Below are positions 35,807-44,689 of a stretch of DNA of 64,000 nt, piece after piece. Every line of letters begins with the position of its first letter. The stretch's first letter is position 1. The translations under genes were made by a program, and so were the position numbers. Under the pieces are notes generated by a model. That model saw only the letters and a list, made by a program, of their open reading frames with translations, did not search any database and was not told the origin of the DNA. Origin of the DNA: an uncultured Clostridium sp. (GTDB lineage Bacteria > Bacillota > Clostridia > Clostridiales > Clostridiaceae); contig NZ_CAAGHK010000022.1 in assembly GCF_900769625.1 (NCBI RefSeq), positions 1-64,000 on the forward strand, in the 5' to 3' direction.

Positions 35807-36451
35807 ATGAAAATTTTTGTGGATACAGCTAATATAGAAGAAATAAGAAAAGCTAATGATTTAGGCGTAATATGCGGGGTTACAACAAATCCTTCACTTA
35901 TAGCAAAAGAAGGTCGTGATTTTATCGAAGTTATAAAGGAAATTACATCTATTGTTGATGGACCAATAAGTGGAGAAGTTATATCAATGGAATGTGAAGG
36001 AATGCTTAAGGAAGCAAGAGAAATAGCAAAGATTCACAAAAACATGGTTGTAAAAATTCCAATGTGTGAAGAAGGGTTAAAAGCTGTAAATGTTCTTCAT
36101 AAAGAAGGAATAAAGACAAATGTTACTTTAATTTTCTCAGCAACGCAAGCTTTACTTGCAGCAAGAGAAGGAGCAACATATGTAAGCCCATTTTTAGGAA
36201 GATTAGATGATATAGGAAGTAAAGGAATTAAATTAATAGAAGATATTGCAGAAATTTTTGCAATTCACGATATTGATACAGAAATAATTTCAGCAAGTGT
36301 TAGAAATCCAATTCATGTATTACAATGCGCAAAAGCTGGAGCAGACATAGCAACTATACCTTATAACGTAATAGTACAAATGATAAATCATCCATTAACA
36401 ACTTCAGGTATTGAAAGATTCCTAAAAGATTATGAAAGTATGAAAAAATAA
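35807..36451 (+). CDS. Transaldolase, short TalC/FSA type
   Basis: A 214-residue class I aldolase: MKIFVDTANIEEIRKANDLG, GVTTNPSLIAKEG, the Schiff-base lysine in NMVVKIPMCEEG, NVTLIFSATQALLAAREGA and YVSPFLGRLDDIG. Short members act as transaldolase in Firmicutes or as fructose-6-phosphate aldolase in E. coli; the transketolase next door favours transaldolase. It closes nucleoside block 1, followed by a terminator. ATG 35807 follows AAGGAG. Confidence 0.9.
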   Translation: MKIFVDTANIEEIRKANDLGVICGVTTNPSLIAKEGRDFIEVIKEITSIVDGPISGEVISMECEGMLKEAREIAKIHKNMVVKIPMCEEGLKAVNVLHKEGIKTNVTLIFSATQALLAAREGATYVSPFLGRLDDIGSKGIKLIEDIAEIFAIHDIDTEIISASVRNPIHVLQCAKAGADIATIPYNVIVQMINHPLTTSGIERFLKDYESMKK

Positions 36452-36464
36452 TAGTAAGTATTAT

Positions 36465-36505
36465 AAATCCCCTGAAAACATAAAAGTTTTTAGGGGATTT
36501 ATTTA
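36465..36505 (+). terminator. Terminator of nucleoside block 1
   Basis: AAATCCCCTGAAAAC (36465-36479) pairs with 36486-36500 with one G-T, then further T/A bases. The GC-rich core CCCCT/AGGGG makes it convincing. Confidence 0.85.
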
Positions 36506-36609
36506 GTTAACAAGCAAAAGCTCATATGTACAGGAATATCTACCGAAACTCTTAATTATCAATTTTCAACTTTAAACTGAAAAAACGTGCTGCCACGTTT
36601 TATAATGTT

Positions 36610-37347
36610 TTATTTAAAAGAATTAATCTTGATTGAACTTATATCTATCGGAAGATAATGTTTGTTGAAAAGTGCAGGACTATTTTCGGTGCTTGTATAC
36701 AAGCTTTCTTGTATTAAGTGACACTGTCCATTAGAATATAATGTGTATTTTTTTGCTGTAAAGATTCCAGCTGCTGAATATTTAATTTCAATTGCAGATT
36801 TTGATGTTTTTGAATAGATATCACTTTCAATAAATTGCAGAAGTTCAGCTTTATTGTTTAAATCGATATTATTTTCAGAAATAGTTTCAATTGGGATTAA
36901 TGTGAAGCTATAAGCTACAATATCATTCTGAGATTTATACCATCTGTCGATAACTACACAGACAGCTGCTTTTCGATTAAGAACCTGAACCATATAGTCA
37001 TTTGGAAGTTCTATATGAAAGTCAATTTCAACTGAATCTATATTTTCGTTTATACATTTGTATACTGGATTATCTATTATTTCAAGACCGAAACTTTTTT
37101 CAGAATTTGATTTAATTATAAAGTTACCTTTGCCTTGAATATTTTTAATAAGCCCATCATCTTGTAGGAGAGCAAGAGCTTGTCTAAGAGTTGTTCTGCT
37201 GACACCGAGGGATTTAGCAAGTTCAGGTTCACTTGGAAGGCGTGCTCCCTCTTTAAATATTCCTTCACTGATCATTTTATATAATTTATCATATACTGAT
37301 ACATATAGAAGCTGCTTCGGGCTGCTTTCTAAATTTAATTTATCCAT
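36610..37347 (-). CDS. GntR-family (HutC/UTRA) transcriptional regulator
   Basis: A 245-residue repressor-type protein. The winged helix covers about residues 10-78 (YDKLYKMISEGIFKEGARLP, SEPELAKSLGVSRTTLRQAL, LIKNIQGKGNFII). The UTRA effector domain runs from about 95 to 240 (YKCINENIDSVEIDFHIELP, AAVCVVIDRWYKSQNDIVAY, YSAAGIFTAKKYTLY). It stands between, and divergent from, nupC-deoB-punA and convergent with block 1, so it very likely controls both nucleoside blocks. The effector could be a nucleoside or sugar phosphate. ATG 37347 follows a moderate AGGTGG site. Confidence 0.88.
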   Translation of the reverse strand: MDKLNLESSPKQLLYVSVYDKLYKMISEGIFKEGARLPSEPELAKSLGVSRTTLRQALALLQDDGLIKNIQGKGNFIIKSNSEKSFGLEIIDNPVYKCINENIDSVEIDFHIELPNDYMVQVLNRKAAVCVVIDRWYKSQNDIVAYSFTLIPIETISENNIDLNNKAELLQFIESDIYSKTSKSAIEIKYSAAGIFTAKKYTLYSNGQCHLIQESLYTSTENSPALFNKHYLPIDISSIKINSFK

Positions 37348-37796
37348 AATAATACCACCTTTTTGTATAGCAAGTATTTAAAAAATATCATATTAATATA
37401 AGTTTATACAAGTTGATAATTGTTCATTTATTATTAATGATATACATAATTATTATTAAATATCCATAAAATATCTTATGGATATTTAATATTTATGGTA
37501 ATGTTACTTTTAATGCTGAGAATAAGCATATAAAAGAATAATTTAAAGTCAAAGTTAAATTATTTGAATTAAAAAAATAAAAAATAATTATTAATACTAA
37601 AAGTAGCTATTTATACACTATTAAATATAACAAATTTCACTTAATTTTACTATAAAATAATTAAATATACCATTCTAAAAATAAAAAGTATACTTTATTG
37701 ATAAACCAATTATACAATTTGACATACAAATGATATAATTGTACGGAATATTAATTAAAAGTATATACGTAAGAAAAAAATTTAGGAGAGAAAAAG
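37348..37796. other. Divergent control region of gntR and nupC
   Basis: 449 bp of very A+T-rich DNA carrying the promoters of the regulator gene and of nupC. Apart from the nupC promoter/operator (separate entry), AGTTTATACAAGTTGATAA at 37401-37419 includes the ACAAGT element also seen after the udp promoter. I find no gene here. Confidence 0.5.
37711..37743 (+). promoter_or_regulatory. nupC promoter with nested dyads
   Basis: TATAAT at 37734-37739 is preceded at 17 bp by TATACA (37711-37716). Between them ATTTG-ACATA-CAAAT (37717-37731) is a perfect dyad, and TACAATT (37713-37719) faces AATTGTA (37737-37743). A repressor bound here would cover the whole promoter; the GntR product next door is the obvious candidate. 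Confidence 0.55.
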
Positions 37797-38999
37797 ATGA
37801 AGGTAATCATGAGTTTGCTTGGAATAGCTCTTATCTTTGGTTTTATATACCTTTTATCATCTGATAAAAAGAATATACCATATAAGACAGTTGCAAAGGC
37901 TTTAGGAATTGAATTTTTAATTGCATTACTATTACTTAAGTTTCCATTAGGAAGATTTGTTGTAGCAAAGGTATCTGACGTTGTTACAAGCGTTTTAAAT
38001 TGTGGTCAGGACGGTATAGCATTTGTATTTGGAAGTCTTGCAGATTCAAGTGCAGTAACAGGAAATATTTTTGGTATTCAGACACTTGGAAACATTATCT
38101 TTGTATCAGCATTAGTAAGTGCTTTATACTATTTGGGAATAATTGGTTTTATAGTAAGAATCATCGGAAAAGCTGTTGGTAAGGTTCTTGGAACAAGTCA
38201 TGTTGAAAGTTTTGTTGCAGTTGCAAATATGTTCTTAGGGCAGACAGAGAGTCCAATATTAGTAAGTAAATATTTAGGTAAGATGACAAAGAGTGAAATA
38301 GTGGTTGTACTAGTTTCTGGTATGGGAAGTATGTCAGCAACTATAATTGGCGGTTATACAGCTCTTGGAATTCCAATGGAAAATTTACTTATTGCCAGCG
38401 CGTTAGTGCCAATGGGAAGTATTGCACTTGCAAAAGTACTAATGCCTGAAAGTGAAGAAACTTTTGATAGTGGAGATTTAAAAATCGACAATAAAGGCGA
38501 TAATGAAAATATATTATCAGCTATATCAGAAGGTGCTATGAACGGATTAAATACAGCTTTAGCAATTGGGGCTTCTCTTATAGCAATTTTAGGAATAGTT
38601 GCAATTATTAATTTAGTACTTGGGTTTTTTGGTTTAAATCTTCAAGAAATATTCTCATATATATTTGCACCAGTTGGATACTTAATGGGATTAGATAGCA
38701 GTGAAGTAACTATGGCAGGACAGCTTCTTGGAAGCAAATTAGTATTAAATGAGTTCGTTGCATTTCAGTCATTAGGTGAAGTGATTTCAAGCTTAAGTTA
38801 CAGAACAGGATTAATCTTATCTGTTTCTCTTGCAGGATTTGCTAATATATCAAGTATTGGAGTATGTATTTCAGGAATATCAGCGTTATGCCCTGAAAAG
38901 AGAAATATTCTTTCTAAACTTGCATTTAAATCTATGCTTGCAGGATTTACAGTAAGTCTTTTAAGTGCAGTAATTGTTGGTTTGGTAACATTAATATAG
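37797..38999 (+). CDS. nupC: Concentrative nucleoside transporter (CNT)
   Basis: A 400-residue H+- or Na+-coupled nucleoside importer with about ten hydrophobic segments. Family marks: LKFPLGRFVVAKVSDVVTSV, FVFGSLADSS, VESFVAVANMFLGQTESPIL (the conserved substrate helix), GMGSMSATIIGGYTALGIP, and MAGQLLGSKLVLNEFVAF. The C-terminal ANISSIGVCISGISALCPEK is intact, unlike in the copy at 31058. ATG 37797 follows TAGGAGAG. This is the only working nucleoside importer in the window. Confidence 0.93.
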   Translation: MKVIMSLLGIALIFGFIYLLSSDKKNIPYKTVAKALGIEFLIALLLLKFPLGRFVVAKVSDVVTSVLNCGQDGIAFVFGSLADSSAVTGNIFGIQTLGNIIFVSALVSALYYLGIIGFIVRIIGKAVGKVLGTSHVESFVAVANMFLGQTESPILVSKYLGKMTKSEIVVVLVSGMGSMSATIIGGYTALGIPMENLLIASALVPMGSIALAKVLMPESEETFDSGDLKIDNKGDNENILSAISEGAMNGLNTALAIGASLIAILGIVAIINLVLGFFGLNLQEIFSYIFAPVGYLMGLDSSEVTMAGQLLGSKLVLNEFVAFQSLGEVISSLSYRTGLILSVSLAGFANISSIGVCISGISALCPEKRNILSKLAFKSMLAGFTVSLLSAVIVGLVTLI

Positions 39000-39010
39000 A
39001 ATTATTTAGA

Positions 39011-39051
39011 TTAGAACTTAATGTACAATTTATACATTAGGTTCTAATTTG
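39011..39051 (+). terminator. Hairpin between nupC and deoB copy 2
   Basis: TTAGAACTTAATGTA (39011-39025) pairs with 39033-39047 with one G-T around a 7-nt loop, followed by TTTG. It may cause partial termination, so deoB-punA might also use a promoter of their own. Confidence 0.55.
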
Positions 39052-39184
39052 TATTATAAAGAGAATAAAAAATATACAAGATTTTAACATGTATAAAATA
39101 GTACTTTATATTATGATATATTTCATATAAAATGGACATAAAGGATAAATTAATAATTTATCGTAATAAAGGAGGGTAATAATT

Positions 39185-40375
39185 ATGAAAAAATATAATA
39201 GAATTTTTACAATAGTAATAGATTCATTAGGTATTGGTCAGATGGCTGATGCTAAAGAATATGGAGATGTTGATGTCGATACTCTTGGACATATTGCTGA
39301 CTCTGTAGAAAGCTTTACAATACCTAACCTTCAAAAATTAGGTATGGCAAACCTTCATCCTATAAAGCATGTAGAAAAAGCTGATAAGCCTTTAGGATAT
39401 GCAATGAAGATGGGAGAAGCAAGTGTTGGTAAGGATACAATGACAGGGCATTGGGAAATGATGGGTCTTCATATAACAAAACCATTCCAGACATTTACTG
39501 ATACTGGATTCCCAAAGGAATTATTAGATGAATTAGAAAAGAGAACTGGACACAAAATTGTAGGAAATAAGAGTGCCAGCGGAACAGAAATTTTAGATGA
39601 ACTTGCAGACCACCAAATGAAAACTGGTGATATGATTGTTTATACATCAGCAGATTCAGTATTACAGATTTGTGGACATGAAGAAACTTTTGGTTTAGAT
39701 GAACTTTACAGATGTTGCGAAATCGCCAGAGAAATAACTCTAAAAGATGAATGGAAAGTCGGCAGAGTTATTGCTAGACCATATCTTGGCGATAAGGAGA
39801 AAGGATTCAAACGTACAAGTAATAGACATGACTATGCATTAAAGCCATATGGTACAACAGTACTTAATGTATTAAAAGATAATAATTATGATGTTATATC
39901 TGTTGGAAAGATAAGTGATATATTTGACAATGAAGGAATAACAGAAAGCCATAAATCAAAGAGCTCAGTTCATGGAATGGAACAGACTTTAGAAATAATG
40001 GATAAGGATTTTAAAGGATTATGTTTTGTTAATCTTGTTGACTTTGATGCTTTATGGGGACACAGAAGAAATCCACAGGGATATGCAGAAGAATTAGAAA
40101 AATTTGATGTTAATTTAGGAAAAGTTTTAGATAAATTAAAGGAAGATGATTTATTAATCATAACTGCTGACCACGGAAATGATCCTACTTACATAGGAAG
40201 TGACCACACTCGTGAATATGTACCATTCTTAGCATATTCTCCATCAATGAGCGGTAATGGTATTTTAAACACATGTGATACTTTTGCAACACTTGGTGCT
40301 ACAATAGCAGACAACTTTGATGTTGATATGCCTGAAAATACAATTGGAACTTCAGTTTTAGATAAATTAGTTTAA
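39185..40375 (+). CDS. deoB: Phosphopentomutase, copy 2
   Basis: Same enzyme as at 31896 and the same length (396 residues), with TIVIDSLGIGQMADA, GKDTMTGHWEMMG and TADHGNDPTYIGSDHTREY. ATG 39185 follows AAAGGAGGG, a stronger site than that of copy 1. Between 39833 and 39927 the DNA is identical to copy 1 (32544-32638), while other parts carry many synonymous changes. It is placed between nupC and punA, the usual clostridial order. Confidence 0.95.
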   Translation: MKKYNRIFTIVIDSLGIGQMADAKEYGDVDVDTLGHIADSVESFTIPNLQKLGMANLHPIKHVEKADKPLGYAMKMGEASVGKDTMTGHWEMMGLHITKPFQTFTDTGFPKELLDELEKRTGHKIVGNKSASGTEILDELADHQMKTGDMIVYTSADSVLQICGHEETFGLDELYRCCEIAREITLKDEWKVGRVIARPYLGDKEKGFKRTSNRHDYALKPYGTTVLNVLKDNNYDVISVGKISDIFDNEGITESHKSKSSVHGMEQTLEIMDKDFKGLCFVNLVDFDALWGHRRNPQGYAEELEKFDVNLGKVLDKLKEDDLLIITADHGNDPTYIGSDHTREYVPFLAYSPSMSGNGILNTCDTFATLGATIADNFDVDMPENTIGTSVLDKLV

Positions 40376-40385
40376 ATTTGATATA

Positions 40386-40425
40386 ATATCTATAAAAAGT
40401 ACTGTATCGTATTTCTTATAGATAT
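40386..40425. repeat. Inverted repeat between deoB copy 2 and punA
   Basis: ATATCTATAA (40386-40395) is complemented perfectly by TTATAGATAT (40416-40425) across 20 nt. There is no U-tract. Role unknown; possibly mRNA processing. Confidence 0.35.
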
Positions 40426-40460
40426 CTTAATATACATATGAAAAATGAAAGGATGAGCTT

Positions 40461-41282
40461 ATGGAAAATTTATATGAAAAAGTTCAAGAATCTGTTGAAT
40501 ATTTAAAAAGCAGATTTACAAGAAAACCTGAAATAGGAATAGTATTAGGAAGTGGTCTTGGAGCACTTGTTGATAAATTCGAAAATAAAGAGGAAATACC
40601 ATATAGTGAAATACCAAACTTTCCAGTAGTTAGTGTTGAAGGTCACAAGGGAAGCCTTCTTCTTGGAACTATAGGTGATAAGACAGTTCTTGCAATGCAG
40701 GGAAGATTCCATTACTATGAAGGATATACAATGAAAGAAGTTACATACCCAATATTTGTAATGAAAATGCTTGGAATAGAAAAAGTAGTAATTACTAATG
40801 CTTGTGGAGGAATCAACACTGATTTTGAACCAGGTGATTTAATGCTTATCAATGATTTTATAAATCTTACAGCAAATAATCCACTTATAGGTTCTAATGA
40901 TGAAAGATTTGGACCAAGATTCCCAGATATGTCTGAACCATATAAGAAATATCTAATGGAATTAGCTAAAAACGTGGCAGATAAAAATGGATTTAAATAT
41001 AAAGAAGGTGTGTATGCACACTTTACAGGACCATATTACGAAACAGCAGCTGAAATAAGAGCTTATGGAAGAATGGGCGTAGATGCAATAGGTATGTCTA
41101 CAGTACCAGAAACTATAGTGGGTAATTATTTAGGAATGGATGTCCTTGGAATAGCCTGCATTACAAATATGGCAACAGGAATTCAAAAATGTAAGCACTC
41201 ACATGCAAATGTAGTTGAAGTTGCTAACAGAGCATCTGCTCAAATGTGTGAATGGGTTTCTGAAATAATAAAAGAAATGTAA
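40461..41282 (+). CDS. punA: Purine-nucleoside phosphorylase, trimeric type
   Basis: A 273-residue phosphorylase of inosine and guanosine. Seen are GIVLGSGLGALVDKF, VEGHKGSLLLGTIG, MQGRFHYYEGYTM, VITNACGGINTDFEPGDLML, the Glu in FTGPYYETAAEIRAYGRMG, GMSTVPETIVGNYLGMDVLG and ITNMATG. The length is standard. ATG 40461 follows GAAAGGATG. It ends nucleoside block 2. Confidence 0.95.
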   Translation: MENLYEKVQESVEYLKSRFTRKPEIGIVLGSGLGALVDKFENKEEIPYSEIPNFPVVSVEGHKGSLLLGTIGDKTVLAMQGRFHYYEGYTMKEVTYPIFVMKMLGIEKVVITNACGGINTDFEPGDLMLINDFINLTANNPLIGSNDERFGPRFPDMSEPYKKYLMELAKNVADKNGFKYKEGVYAHFTGPYYETAAEIRAYGRMGVDAIGMSTVPETIVGNYLGMDVLGIACITNMATGIQKCKHSHANVVEVANRASAQMCEWVSEIIKEM

Positions 41283-41302
41283 ATTAAATATTTTCTCAAA
41301 GA

Positions 41303-41336
41303 AGAGTATTACAACATTTGGTAATACTCTCTTTTT
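41303..41336 (+). terminator. Terminator of nucleoside block 2
   Basis: AGAGTATTAC (41303-41312) pairs perfectly with GTAATACTCT (41321-41330) around AACATTTG, followed by CTTTTTG. Confidence 0.85.
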
Positions 41337-41514
41337 GCAAATATAGATAATATATTAAGAATAATTTATTATATAATATAAATAGGTAGTTCAAATTGTA
41401 TTAGAATAATTAGCATTTTAGATATAAATACTAAAAAATTTATATAGTACTAATTATTTAACATCTACAGCATAATTTTAATGAAAGACAAGTTATAAGA
41501 AGGGGGCAATGTAT

Positions 41515-43098
41515 ATGATTCTTTTATGTGCATGTATTCTTTTATCATGTGTAATAGCAAATAAATTTTCTAATAGAATTGGAATGCCGGCGTTATTACT
41601 ATTTATGGCATTAGGAATGATATTTGGCAGTGATGGATTATTTAAAATTTCTTTTGATAATTATTATGTAACAAGAGAGATTTGTAATATTGCGCTAATA
41701 TTCATAATGTTTTATGGGGGGTTTGGGACAAAGTGGGACATAGCTAAGCCTGTAGCTGTAAAATCAGTTCTGCTTTCTACTGTAGGTGTTGTTATAACGT
41801 CACTTTTAACAAATGTTTTTTGCTATTATATATTAAAATTTACTTTATTGGATAGTCTTCTTATTGGTGCTGTTATAAGTTCTACAGATGCTGCATCTGT
41901 ATTCTCAATATTAAGGTCAAAGAATTTAAGTCTGAAATATGGAACTGCTTCTATGTTAGAACTTGAAAGTGGAAGTAATGATCCAATTGCATTTATGATG
42001 ATGATGATAATTTTGAGTTTTATAAATGGTACAAGCAGTGCATCAGGGGTTGTATATATGCTTTTTTCTCAAATTATCTTTGGACTTATTATTGGTATAT
42101 GTGTAGCTGTAATTGGTATCTTTTCATTAAGAAAATTAAGGATTGTAAATGATGGATTAGAAACAATTTTCATGACTGCATTAGTTTTAGTGTCATATTC
42201 TTTATGTGAATACATAGGAGGCAATGGATATTTAAGTGTTTATATTACAGGAATTATTTTAGGTAATAGTAAAATCAATAACAAAATAATTTTAGTTCAT
42301 TTTTTTGATGGAATAACAGGTCTTGCTCAAATATTAATATTCTTTTTACTTGGTCTGTTATCATTTCCTCATAAAATGCCGGAAATCATAATACCAGCAT
42401 TACTTATTGCAGTATTTTTAACATTTGTAGCAAGACCGTTGGCTGTAAGTGCAATTTTGCTTCCATTTAGGTCTTCCATAAAACAATGTATGCTTGTATC
42501 ATTGTCTGGGTTAAGGGGAGCAGCTTCTATAGTGTTTGCTATAATGGCAATTGCAAGTGATGCAGATATTCAATGTGACTTATATCATATTGTTTTTATG
42601 ATTTCGTTATTATCAGTTGCTTTTCAGGGATCGCTACTACCAAAAGTTGCCAAAAAACTTGATATGATAGACGAAGAAAATGATGTAAGAAAGACATTTA
42701 ATGATTATCAGGAAAAATCATTAATTACATTAATGAGAGTATTTATTCCAGAAGGACATAGCTGGGAGAATAAGACTGTTGAAACTGCAGGTATTCCTAG
42801 TGATTCACTTGCACTTATAATAAAAAGGAATGGAGAAAATATAGTTCCAAGAGGAAATACAGTTATTAAAGCAAATGATAGTATTATACTAAGTATACCT
42901 GAATATGATTTTCAAGATGATATTAAGCTTAGAGAAATAAAAATAGACAAACTTAATAAATGGTGTAATAGATCTATAGAGGATATTAATCTTCCAGACA
43001 ATATTTTAATAACACTTATAAAAAGGGGACAAGAAAATATAATTCCGCGAGGAAATACAGTGATATTAGAAGATGATGTTGTTGTACTTTATAATTAA
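41515..43098 (+). CDS. K+/H+ or Na+/H+ antiporter, CPA1 family with TrkA-C domains (NhaP2-like)
   Basis: A 527-residue protein. About twelve hydrophobic segments include ALLLFMALGMIFGSDGLF, the ion-site SSTDAASVFSILRSKNL and SGSNDPIAFMMMMIIL, and RGAASIVFAIMAIAS. After residue 385 two RCK/TrkA-C-like repeats follow, each ending in a copy of ENIVPRGNTVI or ENIIPRGNTVI. This matches NhaP2/CvrA cation antiporters. ATG 41515 is preferred over ATG 41509, because the AAGGGGG site ends at 41506. A weak hairpin (TTAAATAAA/TTTATTTAA, 43103-43129) follows. Confidence 0.9.
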   Translation: MILLCACILLSCVIANKFSNRIGMPALLLFMALGMIFGSDGLFKISFDNYYVTREICNIALIFIMFYGGFGTKWDIAKPVAVKSVLLSTVGVVITSLLTNVFCYYILKFTLLDSLLIGAVISSTDAASVFSILRSKNLSLKYGTASMLELESGSNDPIAFMMMMIILSFINGTSSASGVVYMLFSQIIFGLIIGICVAVIGIFSLRKLRIVNDGLETIFMTALVLVSYSLCEYIGGNGYLSVYITGIILGNSKINNKIILVHFFDGITGLAQILIFFLLGLLSFPHKMPEIIIPALLIAVFLTFVARPLAVSAILLPFRSSIKQCMLVSLSGLRGAASIVFAIMAIASDADIQCDLYHIVFMISLLSVAFQGSLLPKVAKKLDMIDEENDVRKTFNDYQEKSLITLMRVFIPEGHSWENKTVETAGIPSDSLALIIKRNGENIVPRGNTVIKANDSIILSIPEYDFQDDIKLREIKIDKLNKWCNRSIEDINLPDNILITLIKRGQENIIPRGNTVILEDDVVVLYN

Positions 43099-43287
43099 AT
43101 AGTTAAATAAAGAAATGTTTTTTATTTAATAAAATTACGTAGAACGAATTTTAATATACATTATGTTTAGCTTGATTATAGAAATGTAGTTTTTAGAATT
43201 TATATATACTAAACAGGAAGATTATATTACGCTTAGAAAGCAGAAAAGTTTTATGTAAAAATTTATTTTTTATACAAATCTTTGTTG

Positions 43288-43316
43288 TTGAATTAAATAT
43301 AATAGTAGTCTATAAT
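43288..43316 (+). promoter_or_regulatory. Promoter of the cobalamin operon
   Basis: TTGAAT (43288-43293) and TATAAT (43311-43316) are separated by exactly 17 bp, 22 bases before the riboswitch begins. Confidence 0.75.
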
Positions 43317-43338
43317 TTAGTAACAATAATAAATATAG

Positions 43339-43508
43339 TTATAGGTTTTAATTATAATAATAATTAGATTAAAAGGGAAAGCAGTGAAAATCTGCTACAG
43401 CCCCCGCTACTGTAATGGAGGACTTGCTCAATATATCCACTGGAATTATGATTTTCTGGGAAGGATGAGTATTAAGGATGATACCAGAGTCAGGAGACCT
43501 GCCTATAA
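43339..43508 (+). ncRNA. Cobalamin (B12) riboswitch
   Basis: Adenosylcobalamin-sensing leader. The conserved blocks appear in order: AAAAGGGAAAGCAGTG, ACAGCCCCCGCTACTGTAA, GGGAAGGATGA, then ACCAGAGTCAGGAGACCTGC. The closing P1 helix is TTATAGG (43339-43345) with CCTATAA (43502-43508). It is followed by a local hairpin (CCTTC-GGTGG-GAAGG) and by the terminator at 43626, so high B12 should shut off the operon by premature termination. Confidence 0.96.
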
Positions 43509-43680
43509 TTTTATGACTATTACCTTCGGTGGGAAGGATGATGGCAGAGTAGAGTATATAGCAAAAATTAAAATATAGATTACTATAATATCTATGAATA
43601 TTTTATTCTCTAGTTTGTTTAATCTTCCTTTTATCAGATGGTAAAGGGATTTTTTTATAGATGAAAGTTGAGGAAAAATA
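43509..43680 (+). promoter_or_regulatory. Expression platform of the cobalamin riboswitch
   Basis: Contains CCTTC-GGTGG-GAAGG (about 43523-43537). Its GGAAG (43532-43536) could instead pair with CTTCC at 43624-43628, the foot of the terminator stem. That gives a plausible anti-terminator/terminator choice. The pairing is my inference from complementarity only. Confidence 0.5.
43626..43657 (+). terminator. Riboswitch-controlled terminator
   Basis: TCCTTTTATC (43626-43635) pairs with GGTAAAGGGA (43640-43649) around AGAT, two pairs being G-T, followed by eight Ts. It lies 25 bases before cbiK. Confidence 0.85.
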
Positions 43681-44511
43681 ATGAAAAAGGCAATATTAGT
43701 CATAAGTTTTGGAACAAGTCATTTGGATGCTTTAAAAAATTCAATTGAGAAAATTGAACATAAAGTCAAGGAAGAATTTAAAGAATACGATGTGTTTAGA
43801 GCGTTTACAGCTCATATGATTATAAAAAAGCTTAGAGAAAGGGATGGATTAGAGATTCTTAAACCAGAAGAATCTCTAGAAAAGCTTAAAGCAGATGGAT
43901 ATGAAGAAGTTATAATTCAGCCTCTGCATATAATTCCAGGGGAAGAATTTGATTACATAAAAGGAATAGCTGAAATACATACTAATGATTTTAAAACTAT
44001 AAAGGTAGGGCGTCCAATATTCTTCTATCAAGGAATAGGTGAAGTACCACAGGACTATACATTATTTATAGAAAGCATAAAAGAAGTACTTGAAAATGAA
44101 GAAAGTGTTGTTTTATTTGGACATGGAACAGCTCACGCTTCCAATGCAGTATATGGAATGCTGCAGACTGTATTAGAAGATGAGGGATATGAAAATGTAT
44201 TTGTTGCGACAGTAGAAGGATATCCAAGTATAGAAACTGCACTCAGAAGAATGAAGAAGAGAGGCGTAAAGAAAACTAAATTAGTACCTCTTTTACTTGT
44301 GGCAGGAGACCATGTTAAAAATGATATGGCTTCCGATGAAGATGATTCATTAAAGAGCATATTGCAGAGAGAAGGTATTGAAGTAAGTCTTCATATTCAT
44401 GGATTAGGAGAAGTAGATAAGTTTGATGAGTTATACATAAATAGAATTCACGATACAATTGAAGGCAGATATGATAATTTAGGAAAGACTAAAAAGCTGA
44501 GAAAGAAATAA
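43681..44511 (+). CDS. cbiK: Sirohydrochlorin cobaltochelatase
   Basis: Inserts Co2+ into sirohydrochlorin, the entry step of the anaerobic B12 route. The 276-residue protein starts KKAILVISFGTSHLDALKNS, the typical CbiK opening. Candidate metal-site histidines are in LFGHGTAHASNAVYG and LLVAGDHVKNDMASDE. Length fits CbiK rather than the half-size CbiX. No signal peptide, so cytoplasmic. It is the first gene under the riboswitch; ATG 43681 has only a weak GAGGAAAA site. Confidence 0.93.
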   Translation: MKKAILVISFGTSHLDALKNSIEKIEHKVKEEFKEYDVFRAFTAHMIIKKLRERDGLEILKPEESLEKLKADGYEEVIIQPLHIIPGEEFDYIKGIAEIHTNDFKTIKVGRPIFFYQGIGEVPQDYTLFIESIKEVLENEESVVLFGHGTAHASNAVYGMLQTVLEDEGYENVFVATVEGYPSIETALRRMKKRGVKKTKLVPLLLVAGDHVKNDMASDEDDSLKSILQREGIEVSLHIHGLGEVDKFDELYINRIHDTIEGRYDNLGKTKKLRKK

Positions 44512-44689
44512 TAGATATAAAGCAATTGATAGTAAGAATTTTATGAAAGCTGAAATGAAAAATATAAAATTATATAGTTGTTTAAAATTGAAATAACTTA
44601 AATATATAATTAAAGATATTTTGAGGAAGTATCAACTAGAACTCTCAACTTTTAATTTTTAACTATCAACTAAAGAAAGTGGTGTTTTA

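Noticed and set aside
43384..43578. A 64-codon frame inside the cobalamin riboswitch
   Set aside because: It coincides with conserved riboswitch blocks and lacks a ribosome site; the RNA explains the sequence.
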